NCBI GenBank assembly: GCA_947095535.1
Contig: OX352774.1
Span: 31,388,496-31,452,495, forward strand
From: Poecilobothrus nobilitatus
Taxonomy: Eukaryota > Arthropoda > Insecta > Diptera > Dolichopodidae
Length of the DNA stretch: 64,000 bases
Reading direction: 5' to 3'
Under the pieces are notes generated by a model. It saw only the letters and a list, made by a program, of their open reading frames with translations. It made no database searches and was not told the DNA's origin. Each line of letters begins with the position of its first letter. Position 1 is the first letter of the stretch. The translations under genes were made by a program, and so were the position numbers. Positions 11,901 through 24,867 of this stretch are shown here, piece by piece.

Positions 11901-12983
11901 TTTGTTTGGAAAATTCCCCTTTCGCTTACGAAAATATGTTAACCGGTTATATGCTATAAATTAATACCGGAATATCTACATAATACACCTAGAAGTCCCT
12001 CTTGAGTAACAATGCATTGTTGATTATGAATTTGACGTTATCGGCATTTTAATTGAATCTTGAGGTTATGAATTCAATTAAAGAATTACATTTGTACAAT
12101 CATCGGCTCTTAACCATCAAATTTACAGAAAGTTACAAAAAGTTTATCTTGAAGTAAGTATAAGTATTTTTTTTTTTTTCTGTTTCTGGAATTCTGTTTA
12201 TCAAGCACAAATAACAATCATAACAAAAATAACAAGTACAACAAATGCAACAAAAACAAAAAAAAATATAAATTTTATTTAAAAATACTCTATGGAATTA
12301 AAATAATTTCAAGTGGAAAAGAATTTTTTTAATGTTTAAAAAAAACATAATTTATAACTTACAATTATTACGAATATTCAAAAATTATACAAATTTATAT
12401 ATTATAAATATATGTATATAATTGTATATATGTACATATTATTATGTATATTGTACTAAAAGAAAAAAAAAATATTTTTGTTGAATTCATTCAAACTTGT
12501 TGGAATGCTCTTTAGAAAAATAAAGAAAAACATATAATTTTTATTTTCATGATAAAGTTGTAAAAAATGAAAAAAAAAAAAGAAATAAATAAATAAATAA
12601 AAATCGAAATTATGTAAACAAAAAAATAAAAAACATAAAATAAATTTATATGATGATTTTTCCTTTTTATCAAACAAAATAAAAAAAATTATCAAAAGAG
12701 AATGGTGTTTTTCATTCAATCCCGAATAGCAAATCATAGAATGACTATACTTAAATTTATTAAATTAAAAGAAAACTTTATATTTTCTTAATTTTACTTT
12801 GAATATTGTGTTATGCATAAGAAATTTATTAGTTTTTTAATATATTTTAAGGCTAACTTCTTTGCAATACAGATAAACGCTGAACCAAGTACCAATTATC
12901 TTATACAGAATCGCGAATCTTATTTAATTAAGGTTCAAAATATAATATACTCTATTCTACAATTTACAATCTCTTCAGTTTCT

Positions 12984-13425
12984 CAATTTCAACAGTTTCT
13001 ACAATCTAATCGAATTAAGAATTGTGTCAATTTTCTCGGAAACAATTCGATCCCAACTTTAACTTTTCAAGGGGAAGTTTTGCAACATGCTGATGAGCTC
13101 AACATCTTGGTTATGGCGCCAAACTAAAAATTAAGTTGGTCCAACCAGATTTTTGGTATAGCTAAAGATGCAGTTAGGTGTATCGGTTTCCTGTATTGTT
13201 GTAAATTTTCATCTTCTTAACATCTATAAAACATATATAAGACACATATTTGAGCGGGGGCCTTCAAAACGGCATTGGGATTTCTCGATAAAGTGCAAAA
13301 TAAAGTAATTCGTTTAATAAATGATCACAATAGATAAAAATTTGATGACTCCTCTCAAAGTATGCCTCCCAGTCGCTCGTTTTCACTCCTCTATAGTGTT
13401 TTTGGATGATTGCAAAAAAAAAGTT
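12984..13425 (+). pseudogene. Broken non-LTR retrotransposon (LINE) reverse-transcriptase fragment, copy b
   Basis: An open frame ending at 13127 has a C-terminal part reading TFQGEVLQHADELNILVM, a form of the LNILGM element seen in RT thumb regions and in the 15.8-kb copy. After an in-frame TAA at 13125 the same frame continues: IFGIAKDAVRCIGFLYCC. A shifted frame then gives NIYKTYIRHIFE and WDFLDKVQNKVIRLINDH-like pieces. These match the order of the fragment at 56.85 kb (CLGFLYRCQTYF ... DNVQSEAIRLINDL). It then jumps into the family's 3' tail (CACTCCTCTATAGTGTTTTT) and an A run, skipping the ORF C-terminus preserved at 52.3 kb, so it also has an internal deletion. An open frame upstream (from 12813) has no clear similarity before about residue 60. 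Inactive. Confidence 0.8.
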
Positions 13426-15384
13426 ATCATATTTCCATTCTTATAACAGTTTTTTCCAATTTAAGCTTTATAATCTATATTATATGCTAGTTATATGCTT
13501 TTTATAATCCAAGTAAATGATGACTTAAATCGAATTGAATATTATATTGATATTATTATTTTGTCACCTAAAATACCTTACCAACTAAAAACTCGATATT
13601 TTACTGTTAGATATATGACTAGATTAGAAGATATTTTACTGTTGCAGTTATAATGTTGAGTGATATAGAAATCTATTTGATAACTTTGAATATCTGAAGT
13701 CAATCATTGTTAATTCCGTTTAATAATAAATTGAAGCTGAAAATGTCTAGTTTATTTTGAAGAAAGTGCCTAAATACGTTTGATTTTTAATTAAACTCTA
13801 TTTTCTTTAGAAGACGGTACCGCCATTATTTTTTTATTGAAAGTAGTTGCATTATTAAAGAAAAAATCTTGAAATATGCATTTAAATTCTTCACTAACGG
13901 CTCTTCCTGAATTAAAGTAAAATAGCAATTAATCTTGAAGATTTTTGCAAATTTCGTCTGTAGTTTAGGTGAGATATAAATTATAAGTTGTTTGGCAAAA
14001 AATTAGAACTATACTTACTGTTATGAGTAGTAGTTATTACTGTTAGCAGTAGTTATTAATTTTAATAGTAAAAAACACTCTGATTAATTACCATCTTTTA
14101 TGATTTTTACTATCAGGTTAAATTATTCATATATATACTACAAAAATGAAAGCAATCATAAAAAAATTTAAAAAAAAACAAAAACAATAAAAAAAAAATG
14201 TAATGTCTCTAGTGCCCACTGTTAACACTGCTTGTGAAAATGAACAACCTGATTTCCTTAAATAAACAAAAGACAAAATCAAAATAAAACAAATGTAAAA
14301 TAATGTAATAACAAAATTGGAAAAAAAAAAATAATCACAAAATGAAAAATACATAAGAGAAAAAGAAAATCAAATAAATTTTTCTCAGTTTTTCTTAAAT
14401 TTTTATCACTAGAGCTCTATGTTATATTGTTGATGTCAAATATTTATTTAAATAATTTTCCTGACCCAGTAATTGTCACTTATAAAAAAGTTTAAAAATT
14501 AAATAGAACGACAATAAAATGAAATGTCTATGTTTATGTTTATGCTGTGAAAGCAAATTCATACTAAACCATAACACAGTAGGTATGTATATTTAGATTA
14601 AATTTAAGAAGGCCACTGTAAGTTGTATATTTATTTTAAAGTATACGCAATTTGTTTATGTGTAGAATGGAGATATCGTTCCTCAAGAACAGAAATACTG
14701 TCACTTTTAAAGAGAATAAAATAGACATATAATATAATAAAAAGTATCCCATTTTTTATTAGATTTTAAAAATTAGGCAATTTAATTAAAAATAACCATT
14801 TATTTAAAAAATAAAATTTATTTTATTTTATGAGAGCAAAAAATAATATTTGAACATGTCTTTACTAAAAAGGTGATAACAATATAAATTTTGTTTTAAT
14901 ACAGTACCATAATTCTATAGGGAAATAGACTTAACATTTCATTGCAAATTTTTTTTTTATCTTTTATTGAATTTGAAAATATTTTTTTTTTAAACATTAT
15001 CTTAACATAGCATTCATGTCAAATAAATGACATCGAAAATAATCTGAGTTAAATAGATTTTTATTGTCAGGTTGTCAACAATATTGGTGAACATGTATCC
15101 ACGTCATTTTGTTATAACCTTACATGTTATTGATTTAATATTTTCCTTACAATTACTTAATTATTGTTCAATTAACTCTAAATATGGTCCATAGCAATTA
15201 AAAGCGAATACAATATATTATATTTTATTAACACTTTTTGTGGTAAACAATTAAACTTATACGATTATGTTCTGTCAATTATTTAAAAAAATCCCCTTAA
15301 TCAATCGCAACACAAAAAATCACTAGCTTTTGGGAACACATTAGATAGTAATAGGTTTTAGATTTTTGTGGTTCCGACAACAAA
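13426..15384. other. A/T-rich interval, no gene seen
   Basis: Mostly A/T-rich DNA with poly-A runs near 14160-14200 and 14320-14330. A minus-strand frame at 14127-14354 is Phe-rich and without a domain. No repeat boundaries were recognised. Confidence 0.5.
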
Positions 15385-16090
15385 CGAATTGTAACTATAA
15401 CGAGTGCAAGTAAGGTAATTTCACGTAATAGGAAAGGGCAATTGCATCTTTTCTAGTGGTACGTTGGAATTGTTTGAGACGAGGCAACAGTGATTTAATT
15501 TCAACTGAGCAAATGTCATTACCTATAAGATAGCTATAAAAAAGAGAAACAGATATAATATTACGACGAATGTCAAGGATTTCAAAACAGATGAGTATTA
15601 CGTTTCAGCGAGGTTATCAATGAGAAGAATTGCGCGTTTTTCAACTCAATCAATTCAAGGAAGATAATTCAAGGAAGTAAATGAGGAGCCAGCCCTTATT
15701 ATGAATTTTCTTCCATCTTAGGTCGTGAAAGCTTTATAGATATTAATCAATTCCTGAACAGAAATATGAATGGCACCTAAAGAAAAAACCCAAGCAATTG
15801 ATACTACTTTTCGCTACATCAAAAATAGGTGGCTCATTTTTTTTTGATTAAGCTGCATGCCTAAAATATTCAGACTTTTTGATCGTTGCACTATTTCTCT
15901 AAATATTGAGAGCAACAACACAACATTCACCAGAGTAGTGAACACTGCTGTTAAGTTTTCTGTTGAAGTATGCCGTAAGGTCGCCAGTGTATCGGTTGCA
16001 AAACCATATTGGCGATAATGTAAAATACCCTTATCATCTAGATACTGCTTTAGTTTTTGGTTGGAATGATTGTTATGAAAGCTATATGTC
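15385..16090 (-). pseudogene. Broken LINE reverse-transcriptase fragment with internal deletion
   Basis: On the minus strand the first piece is LKQYLDDKGILHYRQYGF (about 16053-16000), the start of an RT domain. A shifted frame gives RYTGDLTAYF and GECCVVALNI, equivalent to the RT stretch just before the first catalytic Asp. The sequence then jumps to SLNILGMQLNQ, SSINCLGFFFRCHSYF, ELINIYKAF, DRVEKRAILLIDN and finally EIKSLLPRL with a KLPYLHSL-like end. The central palm, including the YxDD active site, is therefore deleted, and several stops and shifts are present. CLGFFFRCHSYF aligns with the pieces at 13.18 and 56.88 kb, placing all three in related LINE families. Inactive. Confidence 0.8.
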
Positions 16091-17366
16091 AATAGTTTTC
16101 GATTGCACGTAATATTAATTATATAAATATATTATTGTACATTGTGATGGATAACACTAATGACTAATGTCTAAAAAACTTACGCATCATTACTTTCAAA
16201 TGACATATTTATACATTCTATGAGTTGCATAGATTCTGTAATTAAAACTGATTATACAATCAAAAACAACTACTACTATTGTATTGATGTTACAATTCAG
16301 ACTTCACTTGCTCTTTAACGTTAACTCGTCGCTATATTATAGTTGCATTTCTGTTTCTAAAATACATAGAAATAGGCATAATATATTATATAGATTCATA
16401 TATAGATCGGCTGAGTATAAGAAAATTGAGTATGTATGTCCGTCTGACAGCACTAATAAATACCATATAATAATTAACCGCAAGTAAACCTATCAAACTT
16501 TGGAAATTATTAAAAATTTCACTAATCATGTTCAGTTTTTTGTTTATTGCCATATATGTAATAATTTAACGTAATTATGGCCACATGAAATGAAATAATT
16601 TTTATAGCTATAGAAATTTTATACAACTAATTGTTATTAATTTTATCTGCATTATTTTTATTTAATTAATGATCAAAAAATTTAAGAGGTTATTATACAT
16701 CATTAATCCAAATTTTAACATAACCTAACATTAAGTAATATTATAATATAAATCATTAAAAAAATAATGTGTGATAGTATTATAGTTGCATTTTAACCAC
16801 TAATATTTGGACTTCCAATCAAATAAATACACGTTTATTCGTATTTTAAAACTACAACAACATGTAAACAACAATATAATATATGTAATAAAATACATTT
16901 TGAGTATTTAAATTAATATAAAAAGAACATAAAAAGTGGAAAATGTTAAAAGTTGACATACTAACCGAATTAAAACATTTTGGAAATAAAAAAAGAAAGA
17001 ATAAATACAAAGGTGTTTTGTTTTTAAAAAAAAACATAAAAATTTTATGGGCTTTTTAGATTTAAATTTATATAAAAAAAAATTCTCAACATTTTTTTTC
17101 TATATATTAAAATTAATAAAAATTCTATATATTATAGTCAAGATGACTTTTGTTGCATTAGTAAATAATCGGTAATCGAAAAATGTGATACATATTTCAT
17201 CAGTTTAAACCACTACATATTAAGTTGTTCCAGTTTCTCTCAAAATTTAGATGACTCATAATCGTTTATGCAATATTATCTACTGCAACAAAAAATCAAT
17301 TTTGTAGAATTGTCTGCCATATTTTTATTTTAGGTAATAAATTAAAAACTGTACATGGAATATAAA
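16091..17366. other. A/T-rich interval, no gene seen
   Basis: No recognisable domain, RNA gene or repeat boundary. The open frames at 16284-16487 and 16852-17037 are short and compositionally biased. Confidence 0.5.
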
Positions 17367-18607
17367 CAAGATAGAATGTAAACCAACGGTTTTTAAAAGC
17401 GCACATTTCCAAAACTCAATACAAACTGTTTAGAAGTGTGACTTACACAAAAATTTGAAAATTGCATGTAATAAGAAAAAATGTGAAAATAGGACATTTT
17501 TGAAATTTTGAGGGGCCGTAAGTCCGGAATCCTATATAACTAAGAAAAGCCGTTAACACACGTAAAAATATATTATTGAACCTTTAATTTTCATGTGTTG
17601 CCGAAGAAAAATTTGTACAGGTGCCTAAGTTACAGGTGTCTAAAAATAGCAAATTTTCAATTTTTGAGGCGTAATAACTCTTAAAGAGCGGGTGTTACCA
17701 AAAAATTTTCTGAGGAAACTTATACTAATTCTAAATTTCAGGTTCCTATCTAAAGGGGTGCCGGAGTTATGAAAAAAGAAATTGCATGCAAAATGTGGTT
17801 TTCATATAACGGTAAATTTAAATAGTAAATTACAAAATATTACATAATTTTGATATTGTTTTATATAGATAATAAAATTTTCGATCTTCTGGCGGTTTTA
17901 GATTGCAAAATTATTACACAGAGCCCGAGATATATACATCTGAAAAATGGGGCTGCAACTTTGGAACCCTTTACAATTAAAATAAACCTTTAACACACGT
18001 AAAAATATATTATTGTAGCTTTAATTTTTATATCTTGCAGAAGTAAAATATGTACAAGTTCCTAAGTTGCAGGTGTTTAAAAATAGCAAATTTTCAATTT
18101 TTAAGCCCTAATAGCTCATAAACAGGGGGTGATCCGAAAAAATTTTCTAAGCAAACTTTTACTAATTCTAAAAGTTCTTTCTTGCCTCAAAATTCCAAGC
18201 TTCTATCTAGCAGCGTGCCGGAGTTATGAAAGTAGAAAAATCATGCAAAATTTGGTTTTCACATAACGGTAAATTTAAATACTAAATTTAAAAAAATTGT
18301 ATAAGTTTGATATTAATTTACAAAGATAAAAGAAATACCTGTCGAGTGACGTTTTCAGATTGAAAAAATCTTAAGCAGAACATAAGATATATGCATTTAA
18401 AAATAGGGCTTTTTCAAAGTTTGAGGGGGTGTAGCTCCGTAATGGGAGGGGCTACATGAAAAAGTTGTTCCACAAAATTATTTTTTTTATGAGACCTACC
18501 TATGGTTAAAATTTTTTTTCTCTATCTTTAACGGTGTAGAAGTTTTGTAAACAGACGGACGGACGGACAGAGTGAAACTAATAAGCACATTTTTTCAAAA
18601 TTTTTTT
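17367..18607 (-). mobile_element. HINE-like repeat, second type, copy 1
   Basis: A ~1.24-kb element on the minus strand. It closely matches 22315-23523 in reverse orientation, and its interior matches 37850-38866. The 5' part carries GTCC microsatellite (plus strand GACGGACGGACGGACAG near 18555). The interior contains two diverged ~0.45-kb sub-repeats, each with TACCGTTATGTGAAAACCAA-like and CATAACTCCGGCAC motifs. The 3' end has a small hairpin (AAACC/GGTTT, 17380-17392) about 10 bases before a terminal CTTG (17367-17370 on the opposite strand), next to T-rich flank on the element's strand. A 3' hairpin followed by CTTG and T is like DINE-1/HINE rolling-circle elements, but the TATACCCG start seen in the first type is absent. 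It encodes nothing. Confidence 0.72.
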
Positions 18608-21600
18608 GGATTTAAATTAATTTATTTTTTAAATTTATTTATTTTTTTCTAAAAATTAAGTTTGTGTGAGTATAAAGTGATTTTATTAATAATTAATTAG
18701 TTCAATATTCATATAATACATACACGTATATACTTCTTATATATTATAATTTAATATAAATACATATGTATGTTGTATATGTAAATATATCATCATATTT
18801 TCAATTAACAGTGTTGATAGCACCTTTGGATAAAACCCGCCAGTTTACTCTAAAATCGTATTTAAAAATAAAGCTTAAGCTAATTTTTTCCATTAAAATA
18901 AAACACTAAAGATTAACGGCAAAATTTTATTGAACTGTCAAAAATCAAATAACTTTATGTTATATTTATTTAAAGTCCATATTTTGTTTTTGAAAATAAT
19001 TCACATTATTTTACAGTTATTTACAATTTTTTACTTAGATGTACAGTTCTTCATCGTTTTTATAGTTCTTTACAGTAATTGTTTGCACCATTTATATTTT
19101 TTAACATTTCTTTACATTAAATACATATCTAAAAAATTGTAAAAAATATCAATTTTCACATAAAATACCAAGCCTCAGTTATTATAGCATCAGTTATTAT
19201 AGAATCCTTTGAATATCTAATAAATTGTCATTTCTTTATTTAATTTCCTTTTCTAGTAATTTTTTTTATTTTAGATAAATTTCGGACAACTTGACAAGAC
19301 AACATTATGTTTAAATAATGACAATTACACCTAATACTTCTCTTTATAACAGAAAAATTATAGCATCATTTCTTCGCCCTTAAAAAACAATGAACATAAC
19401 TACTAGGCAGAAATACTTCTCTAAGTATGTCTGCCTAGTAAGAGTTATTAAGTAGACATCCACTCATCTCATCCATCACGTATAACAAGAAAAACAAATA
19501 CCATTTATCGGGAATATTGCAAAATACTTGGGATATTTTCTAAAAATTGGGATTATTTTTATTTTATCATGCTTCGATGAAGTATAACTCTAGAATATCG
19601 TGGAAGATAGTTTGGAGGATTTTTTTGTTTTTAAAGAAAAAATTGAAAACGCTAAAGTATTTTTCAAAACAAAAAGCCAAATGAAATTTTAAAATGATTT
19701 TTCTTTTTAAAACTTTAAAACAAATAATTTTGACATTAAAACAAATGTTTTCGTAAAAAATTTCCAAAATTTCACAAAGAGAAATTTTTTAGGAAATTAA
19801 ATGCAACCGTTCATTTTTCTCTTTAAGTAAAAATTCAGTATACTATCTCCCTGTTTAGAGGCGATAAAAATTATTATCGGCCAAGCGTCAACCAATTCAC
19901 CTTAAATTTACCCACTACTTATACATTAACTACCCCTGCTATTTGTATTTTATTTCATAAAATTTGATATAGCAACGTTTTTGACATTTTACTATGTACT
20001 TTAATTATGTTTGTGTGATATAACTTTATATTCATTCTGCATGATTAGAGTTTCAAACATTCCAAAATTAAACAATTAGCTAATAATAAGACTTTTAGTT
20101 CATTTCACACAAAACAAACTATAATTTTTATTTTGAAGTGATTTTGACAAATTGATTTTAAATTTTTATTATTAACATGTCGTTTAAAACAATTATTTTT
20201 ACTTACCACAATTATTCAGACTGTTTTGACATATCATTATGAATTATTGTCAGTTAAGGTTTTTTTTAGTGTTTAAAAGAAGTTATGTTTCAATGTTGTT
20301 TTTTTTTGGGGTTTTTTTTTTGTTTTAAGGTCCGATAACAATTTGGTCAATTCAAAAATGTTTTTATTTGTGGTTTATTTTTTAATTTCAAAATATTTAC
20401 AATTCGGTATACCTAATATTAAATTATTATTCAAATTTTCAATATTTTTACCTGTTTATTGGTTTTCCATCTTTTTTTTTTTTTTTGCTATTAGATCAAT
20501 TTTTTTATAAATTCATATTGCCTACGAATTTATAAATATTTGTTAAAATTTTATATGCTATTTATTCATCTTCTTTTTTTTTTTTGTCCGGTTATTAAAA
20601 AATAAATTCACCCATTATAAAATGGCAGTACCAATTTATATTAATATATAAATATATTTTAAGTTAAAAATGAAATACAATTTAGAGTTACCAATCGCTC
20701 CTAAATTTTCTTGTTTTTATATTGAAATTTTTATACTTACTTCAATTTTATTCCTTACGCGATCCTTTATGTTAAGTTTACAAAGTTTTAATTTTTTATC
20801 GAAGTAAATATATATAGACTTCCAGATACTAAGTTCATATATCATACCACTTATTGTGGGATAGTACAGAGGATAATATTAATATTTTAACTGTTTCCCC
20901 ATTATAATGGCTGAAAGTAAAGAAGGAAAACAGATCAGAAGCAATATGTTTATTGGTTAAGTATAATAGAAATAAGCGGTAATTTAAAAAAGTAATAAGT
21001 TCACTTTTTTCTTGAATTTTTAGAAATCATAAAAATTGAAAAACTTATTAAGATGGTAATATGTTCGATAATTTATAGTTTTATAGTTTATTTAAAATTC
21101 AACAACCTAATATAGTTAATATAGTAACGAATATTTCGTTAACATTGTAATAGATTAGTAATAATTTATAATTTTCACTCCTAACTTTCATTTTTGACAA
21201 TATCTAGATAAATAATAAATGTCCACATTAAAATTTGTAAAAAATTTTTTTATCTGATGTTGAAGAAGATGGACCAACAATTTGAACAAGTTATACATAT
21301 TTATGCTTTACCATATTATTAATAAATTATATTCCCTATATCTAGCAGAAAATTCTGTTTATTTGTTTGTTTATTTAAAGCCATTTGTCAAAACTGTCAA
21401 ATCGAATGCATTGCAAAATTTTTGTGGAATCTATAAAGTGTTATATAGTCTATATTGAATTTCACTTTGTTAACTCTTTTCAGCGTATTAAAGTAATTTT
21501 TCCATTAACGAACGCTTTACAGAACGCTTCCAATAAATATTTATTAAGTTTCGTTTAATCCATTTAATTTTTTAAGTATGTAATTCATAAAAGTATAAGA

Positions 21601-22314
21601 CAAATTTATGTTCTGTTAAAATCGTTCCGTAAACCTTCAAAACATTTTTTTTTGGGGTTGTACTGTATTCTTTGTTTTGATTCTCAAACATTTTATTATC
21701 TCTGTCAAAAATTAACCCGAATTCTACTATTTTAAATAGTCTGCCTTAGTTTTAATCTATTCCGTTAATAGGTTCTTACAGATGGCAACCTTTAAAATAA
21801 AATGAGAACATTTTAATAAAGCATATTTTTATTTATATAAACATTTATTGATTTTGAATCTGTTTAGGGTTATTTTTTGTTTTTTTTTTTTGCTTTGTTT
21901 TGTGTCACAGTTATTTAATTTTTTTTTTTTCTGTTAGAACTTTTATACTGTAATATGATTTTTTTATTGGTTTTGAATATTTAATTGGAATTTTTATGCA
22001 GTTTTTTTTTTTTTTCCAACTCTCAAAACTATTTTGAATAAGTCAATATTGTATTGATAAAAAACAATATTTTTTTTTTTTTTTGAAATATTTGCAATAA
22101 TTTATTTACTTTTATTTTTAAAACTAAAATTAATAAAAAATATAAAATTTAAAAATATAAACTTTAATATCTCTTTGAAATTGTATACTAATATGTGTGA
22201 AGATTTAAAAAATTTTAATTTTATTTTGAAAATATTAAAAATAAAAACATTAAACAAATTTTGATTAAGTTGAAATTTTTTATTTTAAAAATTCTTTTTT
22301 GAAAACACACATTT
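18608..22314. other. A/T-rich spacer between two inverted element copies
   Basis: About 3.7 kb of A/T-rich DNA with many poly-T runs, separating the oppositely oriented repeats at 17.4-18.6 and 22.3-23.5 kb. Open frames at 18930-19142 and 19567-19767 are short and Phe/Ile/Lys-rich. No gene or other element recognised. Confidence 0.5.
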
Positions 22315-23523
22315 AAAAAAATTTTGAAAAAATGTGCCTATTAGTTTAAATCTGTCCGTCCGTCCGTCTGTCCGTATGTTTACAATACTTCCACACCGTT
22401 AAAGATAAAAAAAAAAAATTCTAATCATGGGTAGGTCTCATAAAAAAATTAATTTTGTGTAACAACTTTTTCATATAGCCCCATCCATCAAGGAACTACA
22501 GCCCCTCAAACTTTGAAAAAGCCCTATTTTTAAACAAGTATATTTTATGTTCCGCTTAATATATTTTGAATCTGAAAACGCCATTCGACAGAAATTTTCT
22601 TTACCTTTATAAATCAACATCAAAATTATATATATTTTTTAAATTTAGTATTTAAATGTACCGTTATGTGAAAAACAAATTTTTCATGATTTTTCTACCT
22701 TCATAACTCCGGCACACTTTTAGATAGGGGCTTAAAATTTTGAGGCAAGAAAGAACTTTATGAGCTATTAGGACTCAAAATTTGAAAATTTGTTATTTTT
22801 AAACACTTCTAACTTAGGCACCTGTACACATTTTTCTTCGACAAGACAAAAAAATTAAAGCTATACAGTAATATATTTTTATGTATGTTAATGGTTTCTT
22901 TTAATTGTATAGGGCTCCAAAGTTACAGCCCTCCAAAATTGCGAAAAAATCCTATTTTCAGATGTATATATCTCAGGCTCTGCGTAGTAGTTTTACAATC
23001 TAAAAACACTAAAAGAGTGGAAATTTTCTTACTTCTATAAAACAATATCAAAATTATTCAATATTATGTGATTTTGTATATAAATTTACCGTTATGTGAA
23101 AACTAAATTTTGCATGATATTTCTTTTTTCATAACTCCGGCACGCTTTGAGATAGAGACTTGATATATTGAGACAAGAAAGAACTTTTAGAATTAATATA
23201 AGTTTCCTTAGAATAATTTTTCGTACCAGCCCCTGCTTAAGAGCTATTAGGGCTCAAAAATTGAAAATTTGATATTTTTAGGCACCTGTACAAATTTTTC
23301 TTCGGCAAGACATAAAAATTAAAGCTCCAGTAATATATTTTTACTCGTATTAACGGTTTTTCTTAATTATATAGGGTTCCGGACTTACAGTCCCTCAAAA
23401 TTCCAGGAAAGTCCTATTTTCACGTTCTTTCTTATAACATGAAATTTTCAATTTCTGTGCACAGTTTGTATTGCCTTTTGGAAATGTGGGCTTTTAAAAA
23501 CCGTTGGTTTACATTCTACCTTG
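22315..23523 (+). mobile_element. HINE-like repeat, second type, copy 2
   Basis: A ~1.21-kb element, the plus-strand partner of 17367-18607. It starts at AAATTTTGAAAAAATGTGCC, followed by GTCC microsatellite (CTGTCCGTCCGTCCGTCTGT near 22353) and AATACTTCCACACCGTTAAA. TACCGTTATGTG occurs at 22659 and 23087, marking two internal sub-repeats about 428 bp apart. The 3' end has the hairpin AAACC-GTT-GGTTT (23498-23510) and terminal CCTTG (23519-23523) followed by poly-T. A frame at 23439-23657 crosses the 3' boundary and is not coding. It shares most of its interior with the element at 37.5-39.2 kb. Confidence 0.72.
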
Positions 23524-24469
23524 TTTTTTTTTGTTTCCGGCAATGGAAATTAATTTCTTTTTTTAAATTTTTTTTCCAAGTAAATATTTTTAATCAATAT
23601 AGCAAAAACATTTTTTTATCTAAAATAGAAAGCTGTGATTTATTTCTAGAAATTTAAAAATTTAATAGCACTAAATAAGAATGTAGGAGCCTATATACTC
23701 CTGCTGCTTCTGCACCTCAAATATAAAATTTACTAAAAAAATTTTAATTCAAATTAAATTTAAAAATATTTAAATAAAATTCTCCTAAAATGACATCAAT
23801 TTAAATGAAATTAGTAAATTGTAGGCATTGGAGAAAAATATATATGTTACATAGTCACTGGTGGTACTTCTAATCGCAGTTTTAATCAAGATATAGAATT
23901 AACTTTTAATGGTATTGAATAGCAGTCTTCCATTTTATAATTGAAAATCTAACAACTTATAATAAATTTTGATTAAAATAAAAGCTTAGTTTTTACTCTG
24001 CTATAAATTTACACATAAGAAGGAAAAAGTTATATAGCAGTACCGTTATGGATCGGAATATTTTAATGCCCCAAGCTTAATCTTTAAAAATAATTAAATT
24101 TAACTGCTTTACCACGTTTTTTTTTCAGGCAAATATTTATTTGAAATAAAAAATTAATAATTGTATTAACACCACAAAAACATGGAAATTAAAATAGGTA
24201 CCACTTATTATGGTTATTAAATAAAATTTTGATTACCCCAATTACCTTTATGTAAGGTATAAGATGGTGTGGTTCAAATTATAAAATATAACCTTTTTAC
24301 GGCTTATTTAATTCAATTTTAATTAAAAATTTCAAAAGTTTTTCTTAAAAGAAATAGAAAATTATTCAATAATAAAAAAATTTTAATCCACGATATGTTA
24401 TTAAAAGTGCATAAAATACTAAAAATAGTCAAATTAATAATTCCTTTGCTTTTCAACTGAAACTTTTTT
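23524..24469. other. A/T-rich interval, no gene seen
   Basis: Short spacer between two mobile elements with nothing recognised. Some patches (23820-23900, 24200-24300) are more complex but contain stops in the frames checked. Confidence 0.5.
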
Positions 24470-24484
24470 TATACCCGTATGAAC
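24470..24484 (+). repeat. 5' subterminal inverted repeat of the 2.8-kb element
   Basis: TATACCCGTATGAAC pairs with 27248-27262 at 14 of 15 positions. It is followed by AAGGGTATAATAAATTTG, a second GGGTATA typical of DINE-type 5' ends. Confidence 0.85.
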
Positions 24485-24607
24485 TATGTTCAAGGGTATA
24501 ATAAATTTGCCATTACGTTTGTGACACCTTAAAGGAGTCGAGCTAGATATAGTGTCAAAGGTATGGATCGGCTCAGAATCGAATTCTGAGTCGATTAAGC
24601 CATGTAC

Positions 24608-24640
24608 GTCCGTCCGTCCGTCCGTCCGTCCGTCCGTCCG
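24608..24640 (+). repeat. (GTCC)n microsatellite
   Basis: About eight uninterrupted GTCC units ending CCG before CACGATAACTC. The same microsatellite sits in the equivalent place in the 37.5-kb element (37679-37715, interrupted). Confidence 0.95.
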
Positions 24641-24867
24641 CACGATAACTCAAAAAATAAAGGAGCTAGGGGGCTGAAATTTTTTTTACATCACTTTTGC
24701 AAAATTGTTAGTTTTGCTATTTAAATCCAACATTTTCGGTCGGCGGGTTCGAGTAGCTGCCATACAACTTCTATCTTTATATAGAAATAACTCAGTATCT
24801 ATTCAAGCTAGGTTTCTGAAATTTTGCAAATGATGATCAAGTTTTATGGCAACAACTTCTGTAAAAT

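Noticed and set aside
12813..12983. Start of a 104-codon protein-coding gene
   Set aside because: Only the C-terminal part resembles anything, and that is a LINE reverse transcriptase broken by a stop. The upstream part is A/T-biased without similarity.
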